From NCBI GenBank assembly GCA_019285715.1, contig CP079108.1, forward strand, positions 4,293,001 to 4,357,000: DNA of 64,000 nt. Direction: 5' to 3'. Below are positions 33,959 through 43,371 of this stretch, piece by piece. The notes under the pieces are model-generated. The model worked only from the letters and a program-made list of their open reading frames with translations, did no database searches and had not been told where the DNA came from. Both the position numbers and the translations under genes were made by a program. Origin of the DNA: Sphingosinicellaceae bacterium. GTDB taxonomy: Bacteria > Pseudomonadota > Alphaproteobacteria > Sphingomonadales > Sphingomonadaceae. Position 1 is the first letter of the stretch. Each line of letters begins with the position of its first letter.

Positions 33959-34858
33959 TTAACCGGCGGCAACAGGGGGGGAGACCGCGTCGCCGGTTGC
34001 AGGCTTGGCAGCGTACAGCTCGGCCTCGCCCGGGAAGCTGCGGTCGCGCACGGCAGCCGCGTAGGTGGCGGCGGCGCTGTCGATGCGCACCGCGAAGTCA
34101 TCGAAGCGGCGAACGAAGCGCGCCGTTCGCTCGAACATGCCGAGCATGTCGTCGATGACCAGCACCTGGCCGTCGCACGCCGCCGATGCGCCGATGCCGA
34201 TCGTCGGGCAGGCCACCGCCTCGGTAATCGCCAGCCCGAGCGGCTCGACAACGCCCTCGACGACGAGCGCGAAACACCCCGCCTCCGCCACCGCGCGCGC
34301 ATCGCCGAGGATCTTGGCGACGTCGGCATCGGAGCGCCCGCGCGCGCCGTAACCGCCGAGCACGTTGATTGCCTGCGGGGTCAGCCCGACGTGGCCGATC
34401 ACCGGAATGCCGCGCTCGACGAGGAAGCGGATCGTCGGCGCCATCGCCGCGCCGCCCTCCAGCTTGACCCCGGCCGCGCCGGTTTCCTTCATGACTCGCG
34501 CGGCACTCTCGAAGGCTTGCTCCGGGCTGGACTCATAGCTGCCGAACGGCATGTCGACGACGACGACGCTGTGATAGCTGCCGCGCACCACGGCGGCGCC
34601 GTGCGCGCACATCATCTCGAGCGTCACGCGGACGGTGGTGTCGAGGCCGTAGATCACCTGCCCCAGCGAATCGCCGACCAGGAGCAGGTCGCAGTGCGCG
34701 TCGAGCAACTGCGCCATCCGCGCCGTGTACGCGGTCAGCATGACCAGCGGCGTACCGCCCTTCGACGCCGCGATGCGGGGCACCGTCAGCCGCTTCATCG
34801 GGGCTGGCGTCGGCGTCGCCCGGCTGGTCGCGGTGTCGAGGGTGAAGGTCGTGGACAT
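33959..34858 (-). CDS. panB: 3-methyl-2-oxobutanoate hydroxymethyltransferase
   Basis: A 299-residue enzyme of pantothenate synthesis that adds a hydroxymethyl group from methylene-THF to 2-oxoisovalerate, giving ketopantoate. Core motifs are MLTAYTARMAQLLDAHCD, LLVGDSLGQVIYGLDTT, VVVDMPFGSY, VKLEGGAAMAPTI, GHVGLTPQAINVLGG and TIGIGASAACDGQVLV. An N-terminal Thr/Pro-rich extension of about 20 residues precedes the fold. It is separated from the YfgM-like gene by 101 bp without features. panC is not nearby. Confidence 0.96.
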   Translation of the reverse strand: MSTTFTLDTATSRATPTPAPMKRLTVPRIAASKGGTPLVMLTAYTARMAQLLDAHCDLLLVGDSLGQVIYGLDTTVRVTLEMMCAHGAAVVRGSYHSVVVVDMPFGSYESSPEQAFESAARVMKETGAAGVKLEGGAAMAPTIRFLVERGIPVIGHVGLTPQAINVLGGYGARGRSDADVAKILGDARAVAEAGCFALVVEGVVEPLGLAITEAVACPTIGIGASAACDGQVLVIDDMLGMFERTARFVRRFDDFAVRIDSAAATYAAAVRDRSFPGEAELYAAKPATGDAVSPPVAAG

Positions 34859-34925
34859 CGTGGCGGTTTGCCCGAATTCGGAGGGCGGCGCTACGCCAGG
34901 GTCGGCCCGTGATGCTATGGCGGGT

Positions 34926-36500
34926 TCAGCCCGTGATGATCGCGCGCACCCGGTGCACCAGATCGTCGACGGTGAACGGCTTGGTCAGGACGTGCGTGCC
35001 GGGCAGGACGATGCCGCCGGCGATCACCGCGTTCTCCGCATAGCCGGTGATGAACAGGACTTTGAGGTCGGGGCGCGTGACGCGCGCGGCCTCGGCCATC
35101 TGGCGGCCGTTCATGCCCCCGGGCAGCCCGATGTCGGTGACCAGCAGGTCGATGCGCGCGTCCGACTGGAGCAGCTTGAGGCCCTCGGCCCCGGTCTCGG
35201 CCTCGATCGAGGCATAGCCGCACTCCTCGAGGATATCGGCGACGAGCATGCGGATCGTCGCCTCGTCGTCGACGATGAGCACGGTCTCGCCGGCCTCGGC
35301 GCGGGGCGCGTCGCTTTGCGCCGGCGCATCCGCCTCATCCGCCTCGCCGTAGTGCCGCGGCAGGTAGAGGCAGACCATCGTCCCTTGGCCGACTTCCGAG
35401 TAGATCCGCGCCTGGCCGTTCGACTGCCGCACGAAACCGTAGATCATCGACAGGCCGAGCCCGGTCCCGGAGCCGAGCGGCTTGGTCGTGAAGAATGGAT
35501 CGAAGGCGCGCTTGACGACATCGGGGGCCATGCCGCTGCCAGCGTCGCTGACGCACAGCGAGACGTACTGGCCCGGCGTCAGGTCGCGCTCGGCGGCACC
35601 GCGCTCGTCGAGCCACTTGTTCGCGGTCTCGATCGTCAGCCGGCCGCCGCGGGGCATTGCGTCGCGGGCGTTGAGGCACAGGTTGAGCAGTGCGTTCTCG
35701 AGCTGGTTCGGATCGATGTTCGTCGTCCACAGCCCGCCCGCCCCGACCGACTCGACCATGATCGCCGGCCCCATCGTCCGGCGGATCAGCTCTTCCATCC
35801 CGGTCACCAGCCGCGACACGTCGGTCGGCCTGGGGGCTAGCGTCTGCTGTCGGGAAAAGGCCAGCAGGCGGTGCGTCAGCGCCGCGGCGCGCCGGGCGGC
35901 ACCCTGGGCGGCGACGATGTAGCGGTCCAGATCCTGGATGCGGCCCTGCTCGACCCGCTTCTGCATCAATTCCAGGCTGCCGGTGATGCCGGTCAGCATG
36001 TTGTTGAAATCATGGGCGATACCGCCCGTAAGCTGACCGACGGCCTCCATCTTCTGCGACTGGAGCAGCTTCTCGTTGGCCTGTTCGAGCGCCAGCGCCG
36101 CCTCGCGCTTCTCGGTGATGTCGCGGGTGATCTTGGCAAAGCCGATGACCGCGCCGTCGTCGTCGAGGATACGGTCGACCACCGCATGCGCCCAGAACCG
36201 CGTGCCGTCCTTGCGGACCCGCCAGCCCTCGACCTCGGAGCGCCCGGTCGCGGTCGCGAGCGCCAGCGCCGACTGAGGCTTGCCGCCGGCGCGGTCTTCC
36301 TCGGTGAAGAAGCAGGCATAGCTCTGGCCGATGATTTCCGCCGCGCGATAACCCTTGAAGCGTTCGGCCCCGCGATTCCAGCTGGTGATGACGCCGTCCG
36401 GGTCCAGCATGTAGATCCCGTAGTCGGTGATGGCGTTGACCAGGCGGCGATACTGGCCCTCGTCGCCCGCATCAGCATCGAAGGGCTTGTTGGCGGTCAT
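34926..36500 (-). CDS. Hybrid sensor histidine kinase (PAS-HisKA-HATPase-REC)
   Basis: A 524-residue soluble hybrid kinase. An N-terminal PAS domain (residues 15-130; DPDGVITSWNRGAERFKGY) is followed by an H-box with His163 (TGGIAHDFNNMLTGI), an ATPase domain (LLNLCLNARDAMP, GSGTGLGLSMIYGF) and a C-terminal receiver with VLIVDDEATIR and phosphoacceptor in LLVTDIGLPGGMNG. There are no membrane segments, so it senses a cytosolic cue, perhaps light or redox, but no flavin-binding LOV core is evident. No separate response regulator is adjacent; output is probably through phosphotransfer. Confidence 0.92.
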   Translation of the reverse strand: MTANKPFDADAGDEGQYRRLVNAITDYGIYMLDPDGVITSWNRGAERFKGYRAAEIIGQSYACFFTEEDRAGGKPQSALALATATGRSEVEGWRVRKDGTRFWAHAVVDRILDDDGAVIGFAKITRDITEKREAALALEQANEKLLQSQKMEAVGQLTGGIAHDFNNMLTGITGSLELMQKRVEQGRIQDLDRYIVAAQGAARRAAALTHRLLAFSRQQTLAPRPTDVSRLVTGMEELIRRTMGPAIMVESVGAGGLWTTNIDPNQLENALLNLCLNARDAMPRGGRLTIETANKWLDERGAAERDLTPGQYVSLCVSDAGSGMAPDVVKRAFDPFFTTKPLGSGTGLGLSMIYGFVRQSNGQARIYSEVGQGTMVCLYLPRHYGEADEADAPAQSDAPRAEAGETVLIVDDEATIRMLVADILEECGYASIEAETGAEGLKLLQSDARIDLLVTDIGLPGGMNGRQMAEAARVTRPDLKVLFITGYAENAVIAGGIVLPGTHVLTKPFTVDDLVHRVRAIITG

Positions 36501-36609
36501 CGGCCCCTGCTTATGTCGGGAACGCCCAAGCGGCTAGTGTTAAGCTAGCGACCGTTACCGGACATTTGCCGCCGAGCGTGCGTCCGACAAGGGTGCCATG
36601 GCGAGTAGG

Positions 36610-37496
36610 TCAGTCGAAGCGCCCTGTTCCAGCAAGCAGGCGCTGGCAGATCATGTCGAGCTGGTCGAGCGCCGAATAATGGACGACGACGGTGCCGCTC
36701 CATTTGTCGACGTCGCCGGGGACGACCTCGACTGCGGTACCGAGCGCGTCGGCCATCGACTGCTCGAGCGCAACGAGATTGGGGTCGCGACCGCCGGTCC
36801 CGACGCGCCCGTTGTCGGGTTTGATCTCGACGTTCGAGCCCTTCTTCGTCGCGGCCTCGATCTGCCGGACCGACCAGCCCTGCTCAGCCGCCTTGTGCGC
36901 GATCGCGGCGGCGTCGATGTGTCCGATGACGGCGCGGGCGTGGCTCGAACTCAGCCTGCCGTCGACCACCATCTGCCGGATATTGTCCGGAAGTTCGAGC
37001 AATCGCAATAGGTTAGCGACATAGCTACGCGATTTGCCAATCGCCGCACCGATCTGCTCGGGCGTGTGGTCATAGTCGCTCACCAGCCGGGAAAAGCCCT
37101 CCGCCTCCTCGATCGCGTTCAGGTCGGCGCGCTGGATGTTCTCGATCAGCGCAATCTCGAAAGCCGAGCGGTCGTCGAGGTCGCGGACGACGACGGGAAT
37201 CTCGTGCAGTCCGGCCTGTTGCGCCGCCCGCCAGCGTCGTTCGCCCGCGACGATCTCGTAGCGATCGTTCGCGGCGGGGCGGACGAGGATCGGCTGGAGC
37301 ACGCCGCGGTCGCGGATCGACGCTACGAGATCGGCGAGCGCCTGTGGCTCGAAGAAGCGGCGCGGCTGGCCCGGATTGGCGACGATGCGCGCAATCGCGA
37401 CGCTGACCGGCGCCGGCCCGGCGTCGGTCGGGGCGTGCGAGGCCGCGACCTCGTCCATCAACGCGCTGAGCCCCCGCCCGAGTCCGCTCTTCCGCA

Positions 37497-37497
<1 letters not shown>
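36610..37497 (-). CDS. parB: Chromosome partitioning protein ParB
   Basis: A 295-residue CTPase and parS-binding protein. Features: the N-terminal ParA-interaction segment KSGLGRGLSALM, the ParB/Srx CTP-binding domain with NPGQPRRFF and VAGERRWRAAQQAG, a helix-turn-helix (TPEQIGAAIGKSRSYVANLLRLLELP) and the C-terminal dimerisation segment. The ATG at 37497 shares one base with the parA stop. Nine parS-like palindromes lie within 38.3-43.1 kb, directly beside it. Confidence 0.97.
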
Positions 37498-38269
<772 letters not shown>

Positions 38270-38270
<1 letters not shown>

Positions 38271-38914
38271 CAGCGGCGGCGTCGAACGTCAGTGGCGACG
38301 ACGATGCGCCCGCGCGGGTCGCTGACACTCGCGACCTGTTTCACGTGAAACGCGAAGCTGCGGCGCGCGTCGGCAAGCTCGTCGTCGACGCTCGAGCCCT
38401 TGAGCAGCAGCCAGACTGTGTCGGTCTGAGCAAAGCGCGAACCCCATTCGAACAGGCGAGTCAGCGGCGCACACGCCCGCGCCGTGATCGTCGCAACCGG
38501 AAAGGCGGGCATCGCTTCCACCCGCGCACTGTGCACGGACACCTGGGTAAGCGCCAGTTCCTCCGCCACAGTTTCGAGGAACCGAGCCTTCTTCGCGGTC
38601 GATTCGACGAGATGGACGGGTCCAGCACCGAACAGCGCCGCGACCAACCCCGGAAAACCCGCGCCGGCCCCGATGTCAAGCCACGCTCCGGGTCCCGCAA
38701 GGCTGACCAGCTGTGCCGAGTCGGCGAAATGTCGTGTCCAGATTTCCGGCAGAGTTGCCGCTCCGACCAAGTTCATGCGTGTCTGCCAGTCGTCGAGTAA
38801 CGCTGCGTAGCGGTCGAATTGCGCCAGTGTCTCGCTCGAAACGTCGAACTGCGCCGCGAAAGCTGCTCGGCCAGTTTCACGTGAAACAGCGATTGAGGAG
38901 CCTGCGCTGCTCAC
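38270..38914 (-). CDS. rsmG: 16S rRNA (guanine-N7) methyltransferase RsmG (GidB)
   Basis: A 214-residue SAM-dependent methyltransferase that modifies G527 of 16S r[23 protein letters not shown] is the SAM-binding loop, preceded by [20 protein letters not shown] typical of RsmG. It starts with GTG in a GTGA overlap with mnmG. Two parS palindromes lie inside it: one encodes VSRET near the N-terminus, the other FHVKQ near the C-terminus. Confidence 0.95.
38337..38352. other. parS site 1 (inside rsmG)
   Basis: TGTTTCACGTGAAACG matches the parS consensus TGTTTCACGTGAAACA at 15 of 16 positions. It lies in the 3' part of rsmG and is read as FHVKQ. Confidence 0.9.
38873..38888. other. parS site 2 (inside rsmG)
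   Basis: AGTTTCACGTGAAACA keeps the central 14-bp palindrome GTTTCACGTGAAAC. It lies at the 5' end of rsmG and is read as VSRET. Confidence 0.9.
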
Positions 38915-40755
38915 GCGGCGCGACGACAGTGAGCGAAGAGAGCCGTCAAGGCACCCGGTGTCACTCCGGGCAGACGGCTCGCCGCACCGATCGTCGCCGG
39001 CCGCGCGGCCGCAAGCCGCTCTCTCATCTCGATCGAAAGGCCGCCAACGCAGGCGAAATCGAGGTTGGTATCGAGGATCAGTGCCTCGTCGCGCCGGAAT
39101 CTCTCAAGGTCACGGTCCTGCCTGACCAGATACGAGGCATAGCGAGCGTCGATCGCCAGGCTTGCTGCGACCGACCGGTCGACGCTCTCAAGTTCAGGCC
39201 AGACCCGCTGCGCTGCTGACCAGTCGAACTCGGCAAAGCGCAGCCAATCGAACGCATTGCGAGTCACACCGTCCTGCCTGACCGCAACACCTGCGGATGC
39301 TATGCGTGATGGCGTCGCTTCAAGTCGATCGAGTGTTTCACGTGAAACGGCGAGCTGGCGCGCGCGCATGTGGTAGGCCGTTGCTCGCTCACGACCTATG
39401 AGTCCCAAGTTTTCACCAACGCCAGTGAGGCGCTGGTCGGCGTTGTCGGCGCGAAGACGGAGTCGATACTCGGCCCGTGAGGTGAACATCCGATAGGGCT
39501 CGCTAACACCCTGCGTGACAAGGTCGTCGATCATCACGCCAAGGTAGGCTGTCGAGCGGTCGAACACCGCTTCTGATAACCCGCCTGCTGCGCGCGCCGC
39601 ATTCAGCCCGGCAACGAGGCCCTGCGCTGCCGCTTCCTCGTAGCCGGTCGTGCCGTTGATCTGTCCGGCGAGATACAGGCCGGGATACCCGATAGCGCGA
39701 AGCCCCGGCGTTAGGGATCGCGGATCGACGTAATCATACTCGATCGCGTAGCCCGGCCTAACGATCCGCGCCCGTTTAAGTCCCGGCAGCGTCTCGATCA
39801 TGGCCTCCTGAACATCGAGCGGCAGTGACGTCGACAGGCCGTTTGGATAGACCATCGCGTCGTCGAGACCTTCGGGCTCGAGGAACACCTGGTGACCGTC
39901 GCGGTCGCCGAAGCGCATGACCTTGTCCTCGAGCGAGGGGCAATAGCGCGGCCCCTGCCCCTCGATCCGACCCGCGTACATCGGCGCGCGGTGGATGTTC
40001 TCACGAACAACATCGTGCGTAGCGGCGGTAGTTCGCGTCACCGCACACGGCAATTGCGGCAGCGTTGTTTCACGTGAAACGGAGGACATGAAGCTCGGCT
40101 CGTCGTCGCCGTCCTGCCATTCAAGGTTCGCCCAGTCGATGGTACGCCCGTCGAGCCGCGCTGGGGTCCCCGTCTTCAGGCGGCCCATCGGGAGCCCGAG
40201 CTTGCGCAGCGCGGTGGCGAGTCCGGTGGCCGCGGGCGCGGCATGGCGGCCACCCTGCACCATCGCGTCACCGATGTGCATGACGCCCGCGAGGAACGTG
40301 CCAGTGGTAATAACCACGGCGGCAGCGCGAAGCTCACCGACGCTCGTTCCGACGCCGACGACCCGCTCGCCGTCAAGAAGCAGGCCTTCAACCGCGGCCT
40401 CTACGACGGACAGGCCGGATTGGGCTTCGAGCAGCCCCGCCATCGCGGCACGATACCGGCGTCGATCGCACTGGACTCGCGGACCTTGGACTGCCGGGCC
40501 CTTGCGGCGGTTGAGGAGACGGTACTGGATCGCGGCGGCGTCGGCGGCGCGACCCATCAGTCCATCGAGCGCATCGATCTCCCGGACAAGGTGACCCTTG
40601 CCGAGGCCACCGATGGCGGGGTTGCACGACATTTGGCCGATGTCGGTGCGCGAAAATGTGACGAGGGCGACAAGCGCGCCGACACGCGCGGCGGCTGCTG
40701 CGGCTTCGCACCCGGCATGACCGGCCCCGATAACGATGACGTCGTAGTTCTCCAC
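38911..40755 (-). CDS. mnmG: tRNA uridine-5-carboxymethylaminomethyl modification enzyme MnmG (GidA)
   Basis: A 614-residue FAD enzyme that with MnmE modifies the wobble uridine of several tRNAs. The N-terminal [21 protein letters not shown] is the FAD-binding fold, [21 protein letters not shown] and the [12 protein letters not shown] block are diagnostic, and the C-terminal helical domain is complete. Two parS palindromes are embedded (39334 and 40066), both read as VSRET. One of them lies in an apparent insertion around residues 225-235 ([13 protein letters not shown]). Confidence 0.97.
   Translation of the reverse strand: MENYDVIVIGAGHAGCEAAAAAARVGALVALVTFSRTDIGQMSCNPAIGGLGKGHLVREIDALDGLMGRAADAAAIQYRLLNRRKGPAVQGPRVQCDRRRYRAAMAGLLEAQSGLSVVEAAVEGLLLDGERVVGVGTSVGELRAAAVVITTGTFLAGVMHIGDAMVQGGRHAAPAATGLATALRKLGLPMGRLKTGTPARLDGRTIDWANLEWQDGDDEPSFMSSVSRETTLPQLPCAVTRTTAATHDVVRENIHRAPMYAGRIEGQGPRYCPSLEDKVMRFGDRDGHQVFLEPEGLDDAMVYPNGLSTSLPLDVQEAMIETLPGLKRARIVRPGYAIEYDYVDPRSLTPGLRAIGYPGLYLAGQINGTTGYEEAAAQGLVAGLNAARAAGGLSEAVFDRSTAYLGVMIDDLVTQGVSEPYRMFTSRAEYRLRLRADNADQRLTGVGENLGLIGRERATAYHMRARQLAVSRETLDRLEATPSRIASAGVAVRQDGVTRNAFDWLRFAEFDWSAAQRVWPELESVDRSVAASLAIDARYASYLVRQDRDLERFRRDEALILDTNLDFACVGGLSIEMRERLAAARPATIGAASRLPGVTPGALTALFAHCRRAA
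39334..39349. other. parS site 3 (inside mnmG)
   Basis: TGTTTCACGTGAAACG, within the C-terminal third of mnmG, read as VSRET. Confidence 0.9.
40066..40081. other. parS site 4 (inside mnmG)
   Basis: TGTTTCACGTGAAACG, in the middle of mnmG, read as VSRET. Confidence 0.9.
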
Positions 40756-40793
40756 GCCTCGCAGATACGGTGTCCCCGGTGTGTGGTCAAAGC

Positions 40794-40809
40794 CGTTTCA
40801 CGTGAAACG
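40794..40809. other. parS site 5 (mnmG-mnmE gap)
   Basis: CGTTTCACGTGAAACG, a perfect 16-bp palindrome upstream of mnmG. Confidence 0.92.
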
Positions 40810-40818
40810 CCGCCCGTG

Positions 40819-40834
40819 CGTTTCACGTGAAACG
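40819..40834. other. parS site 6 (mnmG-mnmE gap)
   Basis: A second CGTTTCACGTGAAACG, 25 bp (centre to centre) from site 5, ending 7 bp before the mnmE stop. Confidence 0.92.
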
Positions 40835-40840
40835 ATGCGA

Positions 40841-42121
40841 TCATTTGCCGATACAAAATTGGGAGAAGATCCGATCGAAGACCTCTTCGACGCCCACCGC
40901 TCCGGTAATCGTGCCAAGAGCCGAAGCTGCGGAGCGAAGCGACTCCGCTTCGAGCACGTCGTCCTGAGTGGCCGCGGCTTCCCACAGCGCCTCGAGCGCG
41001 GCACTGCACGCTGTGTAATGGCGCTCATGGGCGAGCAGTGGTGGCTCTTCGGGGCGAACGGTCGCGCGGGCCCAGCTCGCGAGGTGGTCGGTTAGTGTAG
41101 CGATGCCAGTGCCGGTGAGGCTCGATACCGCAAGCCCGTCGCATGGAGCACCGCCGAGGTCGATCTTCGTTCGGACCGCCAGTCCGCCGGCTGGCGGTGC
41201 GCCGTCAGTCCAAAGGTTGAGGACGAGGTCGGCGTCGGCGGCGCGGGCGCGCGCACGGGCGACCCCCTCGGCCTCGATCGGGTCGTCCGTGTCGCGCAAT
41301 CCTGCCGTGTCTACCAACGTGACGAGGACACCGCCCAGGTCGAGCCGGGCCTCCAAGGCGTCCCGGGTTGTGCCGGGCCACGGCGATACGATCGCGACCT
41401 CGCGCCTCGACAACGCATTGACGAGGCTCGACTTTCCGACATTAGGTGGACCGCTGACGACGATGGTGAGGCCTTCCCTGAGGGCTCGCGCGCGCGCGCT
41501 GTCGCGAAGGCTTGCCTCCAGATCGGCGATCAGGTCGGCGAGCGTGCTCATGTTCCGACGGTGGAGGCCTGTTTCGACGTCTTCCTCACCCTCGGCGAAG
41601 TCGAGTCCGGCCTCTGCCTCGGCAAGAAGACCGATGATCGTGGCGCGCCAGCCCTCGACGCGCCGGCGGAGGGCGCCGTCCGACTGGGTCAAAGCGGCGC
41701 GGCGTTGCGCCTCTGTTTCGGCGGTCACGAGGTCGGCGAGACCTTCGGCCTGGGTCAAGTCAAGGCGGCCGTTGTCGAAGGCGCGACGGGTGTATTCTCC
41801 GGCCGTCGCGGGGCGCAGTCCGGGCTGGCGCGCCATACAGCTTAGCAGGGCCGCGACGACTGCCTGCCCCCCGTGTACGTGAAACTCCGCCACATCCTCG
41901 CCCGTCGCGCTCGCGGGACCGGGGAAGGCCAATACCAGCGCGCGGTCGATGATATCGGCACCGTCACGGAGGGTCCGAAGCGTCGCGACCCGGGGCTCAG
42001 GCACCATACCGGCGACTGCGACGAGCGCCGCGAAGGCGTCGGGTCCGGACACCCGTACCACCGCAATTCCCGAAGGCAGCGCGCCCGACGACAGCGCGAA
42101 AATCGTCCTCGCGTCGCTCAT
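40841..42121 (-). CDS. mnmE: tRNA modification GTPase MnmE (TrmE)
   Basis: A 426-residue GTPase partner of MnmG. The N-terminal tetrahydrofolate-binding domain (IFALSSGALPSGIAVVRVSG, ATGEDVAEFHVHGG) is followed by helices carrying the G domain (GPPNVGKSSLVNAL, DTAGLRDTDDPIE) and the C-terminal catalytic cysteine motif FCIGK. The 85-bp gap to mnmG contains two parS palindromes 9 bp apart. The G domain and total length are slightly short relative to E. coli, as usual in this group. Confidence 0.97.
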   Translation of the reverse strand: MSDARTIFALSSGALPSGIAVVRVSGPDAFAALVAVAGMVPEPRVATLRTLRDGADIIDRALVLAFPGPASATGEDVAEFHVHGGQAVVAALLSCMARQPGLRPATAGEYTRRAFDNGRLDLTQAEGLADLVTAETEAQRRAALTQSDGALRRRVEGWRATIIGLLAEAEAGLDFAEGEEDVETGLHRRNMSTLADLIADLEASLRDSARARALREGLTIVVSGPPNVGKSSLVNALSRREVAIVSPWPGTTRDALEARLDLGGVLVTLVDTAGLRDTDDPIEAEGVARARARAADADLVLNLWTDGAPPAGGLAVRTKIDLGGAPCDGLAVSSLTGTGIATLTDHLASWARATVRPEEPPLLAHERHYTACSAALEALWEAAATQDDVLEAESLRSAASALGTITGAVGVEEVFDRIFSQFCIGK

Positions 42122-42140
42122 CAGAGATTCACCGGCGGGC

Positions 42141-42377
42141 TCAGCTGCCAGGCTTGATCGCCGCCGACCAGAACGCGCTGCGCCATTGCTCGAGGCTGTC
42201 GGTTATGCCCGGCATCCAGGTTCGAGCGACCTTTTCGAAGTCGGCGGGCGTCAGGCCCTCGGTGATCGTCGACTTCATGCGGTCAAGGTAGAGGTCGTGG
42301 AGTGGCGTCAGGTCCGGCAGGCCGAGGAAGGCGCGCGCCTCCATCGGGGTGCAGTCGATATCGAAGGTGATTTTCAT
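42141..42377 (-). CDS. DUF6489 family protein
   Basis: A 78-residue small soluble protein (MKITFDIDCTPMEARAFLGL, DLTPLHDLYLDRM, ending near WMPGITDSLEQWRSAFW) that I recognise as the DUF6489/poly-hydroxyalkanoate-granule-like family commonly placed beside mnmE in sphingomonads. It precedes mnmE by 19 bp on the same strand and is probably cotranscribed with it. Function is unknown. Confidence 0.8.
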   Translation of the reverse strand: MKITFDIDCTPMEARAFLGLPDLTPLHDLYLDRMKSTITEGLTPADFEKVARTWMPGITDSLEQWRSAFWSAAIKPGS

Positions 42378-42464
42378 CGTTCGCTCCCCAGCCGTATTTG
42401 CGTCAGTCTAACGCCAGCATGGCTGGAACGCCAACCGCGGAGTGAATGCGTCGGAAGCGCTGGC

Positions 42465-42479
42465 GTTCCCGACCTGTTC
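42465..42479 (+). promoter_or_regulatory. Alphaproteobacterial LexA (SOS) box
   Basis: GTTCCCGACCTGTTC is an exact match to the alphaproteobacterial SOS box GTTC-N7-GTTC. It lies 16 bp before the mmcB ATG, a position where LexA would block transcription. mmcB of Caulobacter is a known member of the SOS regulon. Confidence 0.8.
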
Positions 42480-42495
42480 TCGGCTAGGTTGGGGC

Positions 42496-42972
42496 ATGGC
42501 GAGTATCGCGCCCCTCCCCCTGACCGCGCTCGATGTGGCGCGCGGCGTGTCGCGGCTGCTGTTCCGAAGCGGCGTGACGGCGATTGCCGAGGTTCCGCTC
42601 GGTAATGGGCGACGCGCCGACCTGCTCGGCCTCGATCCGCAGGGCCGGATCACGCTGATTGAAATCAAGGTCTCGATGGCGGACCTGCGCGGTGATGCGA
42701 AGTGGCCGGATTACCTCGACTATTGCGACCGTTTTGCTTGGGCGGTGCCGGCGGGTTTTCCGCTGTGGCCGTTCGAGGAGGCGTGGTTTCGGCCCGAGCG
42801 TTGCGGGCTGCTCGTTGCCGACCGGTGGGATGCAGCGGAGCTTCGCCCGGCGCCTTGGGTGCCGCTCGCTCCGGCCCGGCGCAAGGCTGAAACGCTGCGC
42901 TTTGCCCGACGGGCAGCTCAGCGGCTGCTGTTAATGGGCGATCCAGGGGTGGGCGAGATGGGCGACGCCTAG
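42496..42972 (+). CDS. mmcB: MmcB family DNA repair protein (putative nuclease)
   Basis: A 158-residue PD-(D/E)xK-like protein: GRRADLLGLDPQGRITLIEIKVS supplies the Asp and the E-x-K pair, and DLRGDAKWPDYLDYCDRFAWAVPAGF is the family's signature. In Caulobacter MmcB is needed for resistance to mitomycin C and is induced by DNA damage. The SOS box just upstream supports the same regulation here. It is transcribed divergently from DUF6489 and mnmE and is followed by three parS sites. Confidence 0.9.
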   Translation: MASIAPLPLTALDVARGVSRLLFRSGVTAIAEVPLGNGRRADLLGLDPQGRITLIEIKVSMADLRGDAKWPDYLDYCDRFAWAVPAGFPLWPFEEAWFRPERCGLLVADRWDAAELRPAPWVPLAPARRKAETLRFARRAAQRLLLMGDPGVGEMGDA

Positions 42973-42976
42973 ATCG

Positions 42977-42992
42977 TGTTTCACGTGAAACG
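42977..42992. other. parS site 7 (after mmcB)
   Basis: TGTTTCACGTGAAACG, 4 bp after the mmcB stop codon. Confidence 0.92.
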
Positions 42993-43020
42993 GCAAGGGT
43001 TGCCTTGGACCCATTCGTTG

Positions 43021-43036
43021 TGTTTCACGTGAAACA
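43021..43036. other. parS site 8 (intergenic)
   Basis: TGTTTCACGTGAAACA, identical to the 16-bp consensus. Confidence 0.95.
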
Positions 43037-43063
43037 TGGCCAGCTGATGCAGAGTGCCCGGGG

Positions 43064-43079
43064 TGTTTCACGTGAAACA
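43064..43079. other. parS site 9 (intergenic)
   Basis: TGTTTCACGTGAAACA, identical to the consensus, 43 bp from site 8; sites 7 to 9 are spaced 44 and 43 bp (about four helical turns). Confidence 0.95.
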
Positions 43080-43173
43080 AGCAGGGCCGTTTGAGTCGGT
43101 GGCAAAGCCGAGTGGACTGCAGCGGCGTGAGTCATGGCGAGAGCACTTTTGTCGAGTGTAGATTCGGCCTTGG

Positions 43174-43371
43174 TCAGTCGCGATCTGGGGTGAAGATGGC
43201 CTCGATCGGGCGCTCGAACAGCGCGGCGATGCGGAACGCGAGTGGCAGGGATGGATCGTATTTCCCCGTTTCGATGGCGTTGACGCTCTGGCGCGAGACG
43301 TCGAGGCGCTCCGCAAGGTCGGCTTGGCTCCAGCCCCGCTTGGCTCGGAGCAGCCTGAGATTGTTGTTCAC
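43174..43371 (-). CDS. XRE family helix-turn-helix regulator
   Basis: A 65-residue Cro/CI-type DNA-binding protein: NNLRLLRAKRGWSQADLAERLDVSRQSVNAIE holds the helix-turn-helix, followed by KYDPSLPLAFRIAALFERPIEAIF. It matches the short YgzD/PopR-like regulators that are usually encoded next to a small membrane protein. The GTG at 43371 overlaps the stop of the membrane-protein gene (GTGA). It is probably an autoregulator of that pair. Confidence 0.9.
   Translation of the reverse strand: MNNNLRLLRAKRGWSQADLAERLDVSRQSVNAIETGKYDPSLPLAFRIAALFERPIEAIFTPDRD

Noticed and set aside
34926-36500. LOV (blue-light) domain in the hybrid histidine kinase
   Set aside because: The PAS domain lacks the GxNCRFLQ flavin-cysteine motif.
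41872-41886. TACGTGAAAC in mnmE as a parS site
   Set aside because: Left arm is GTGTA rather than GTTTC, so it is not a palindrome.
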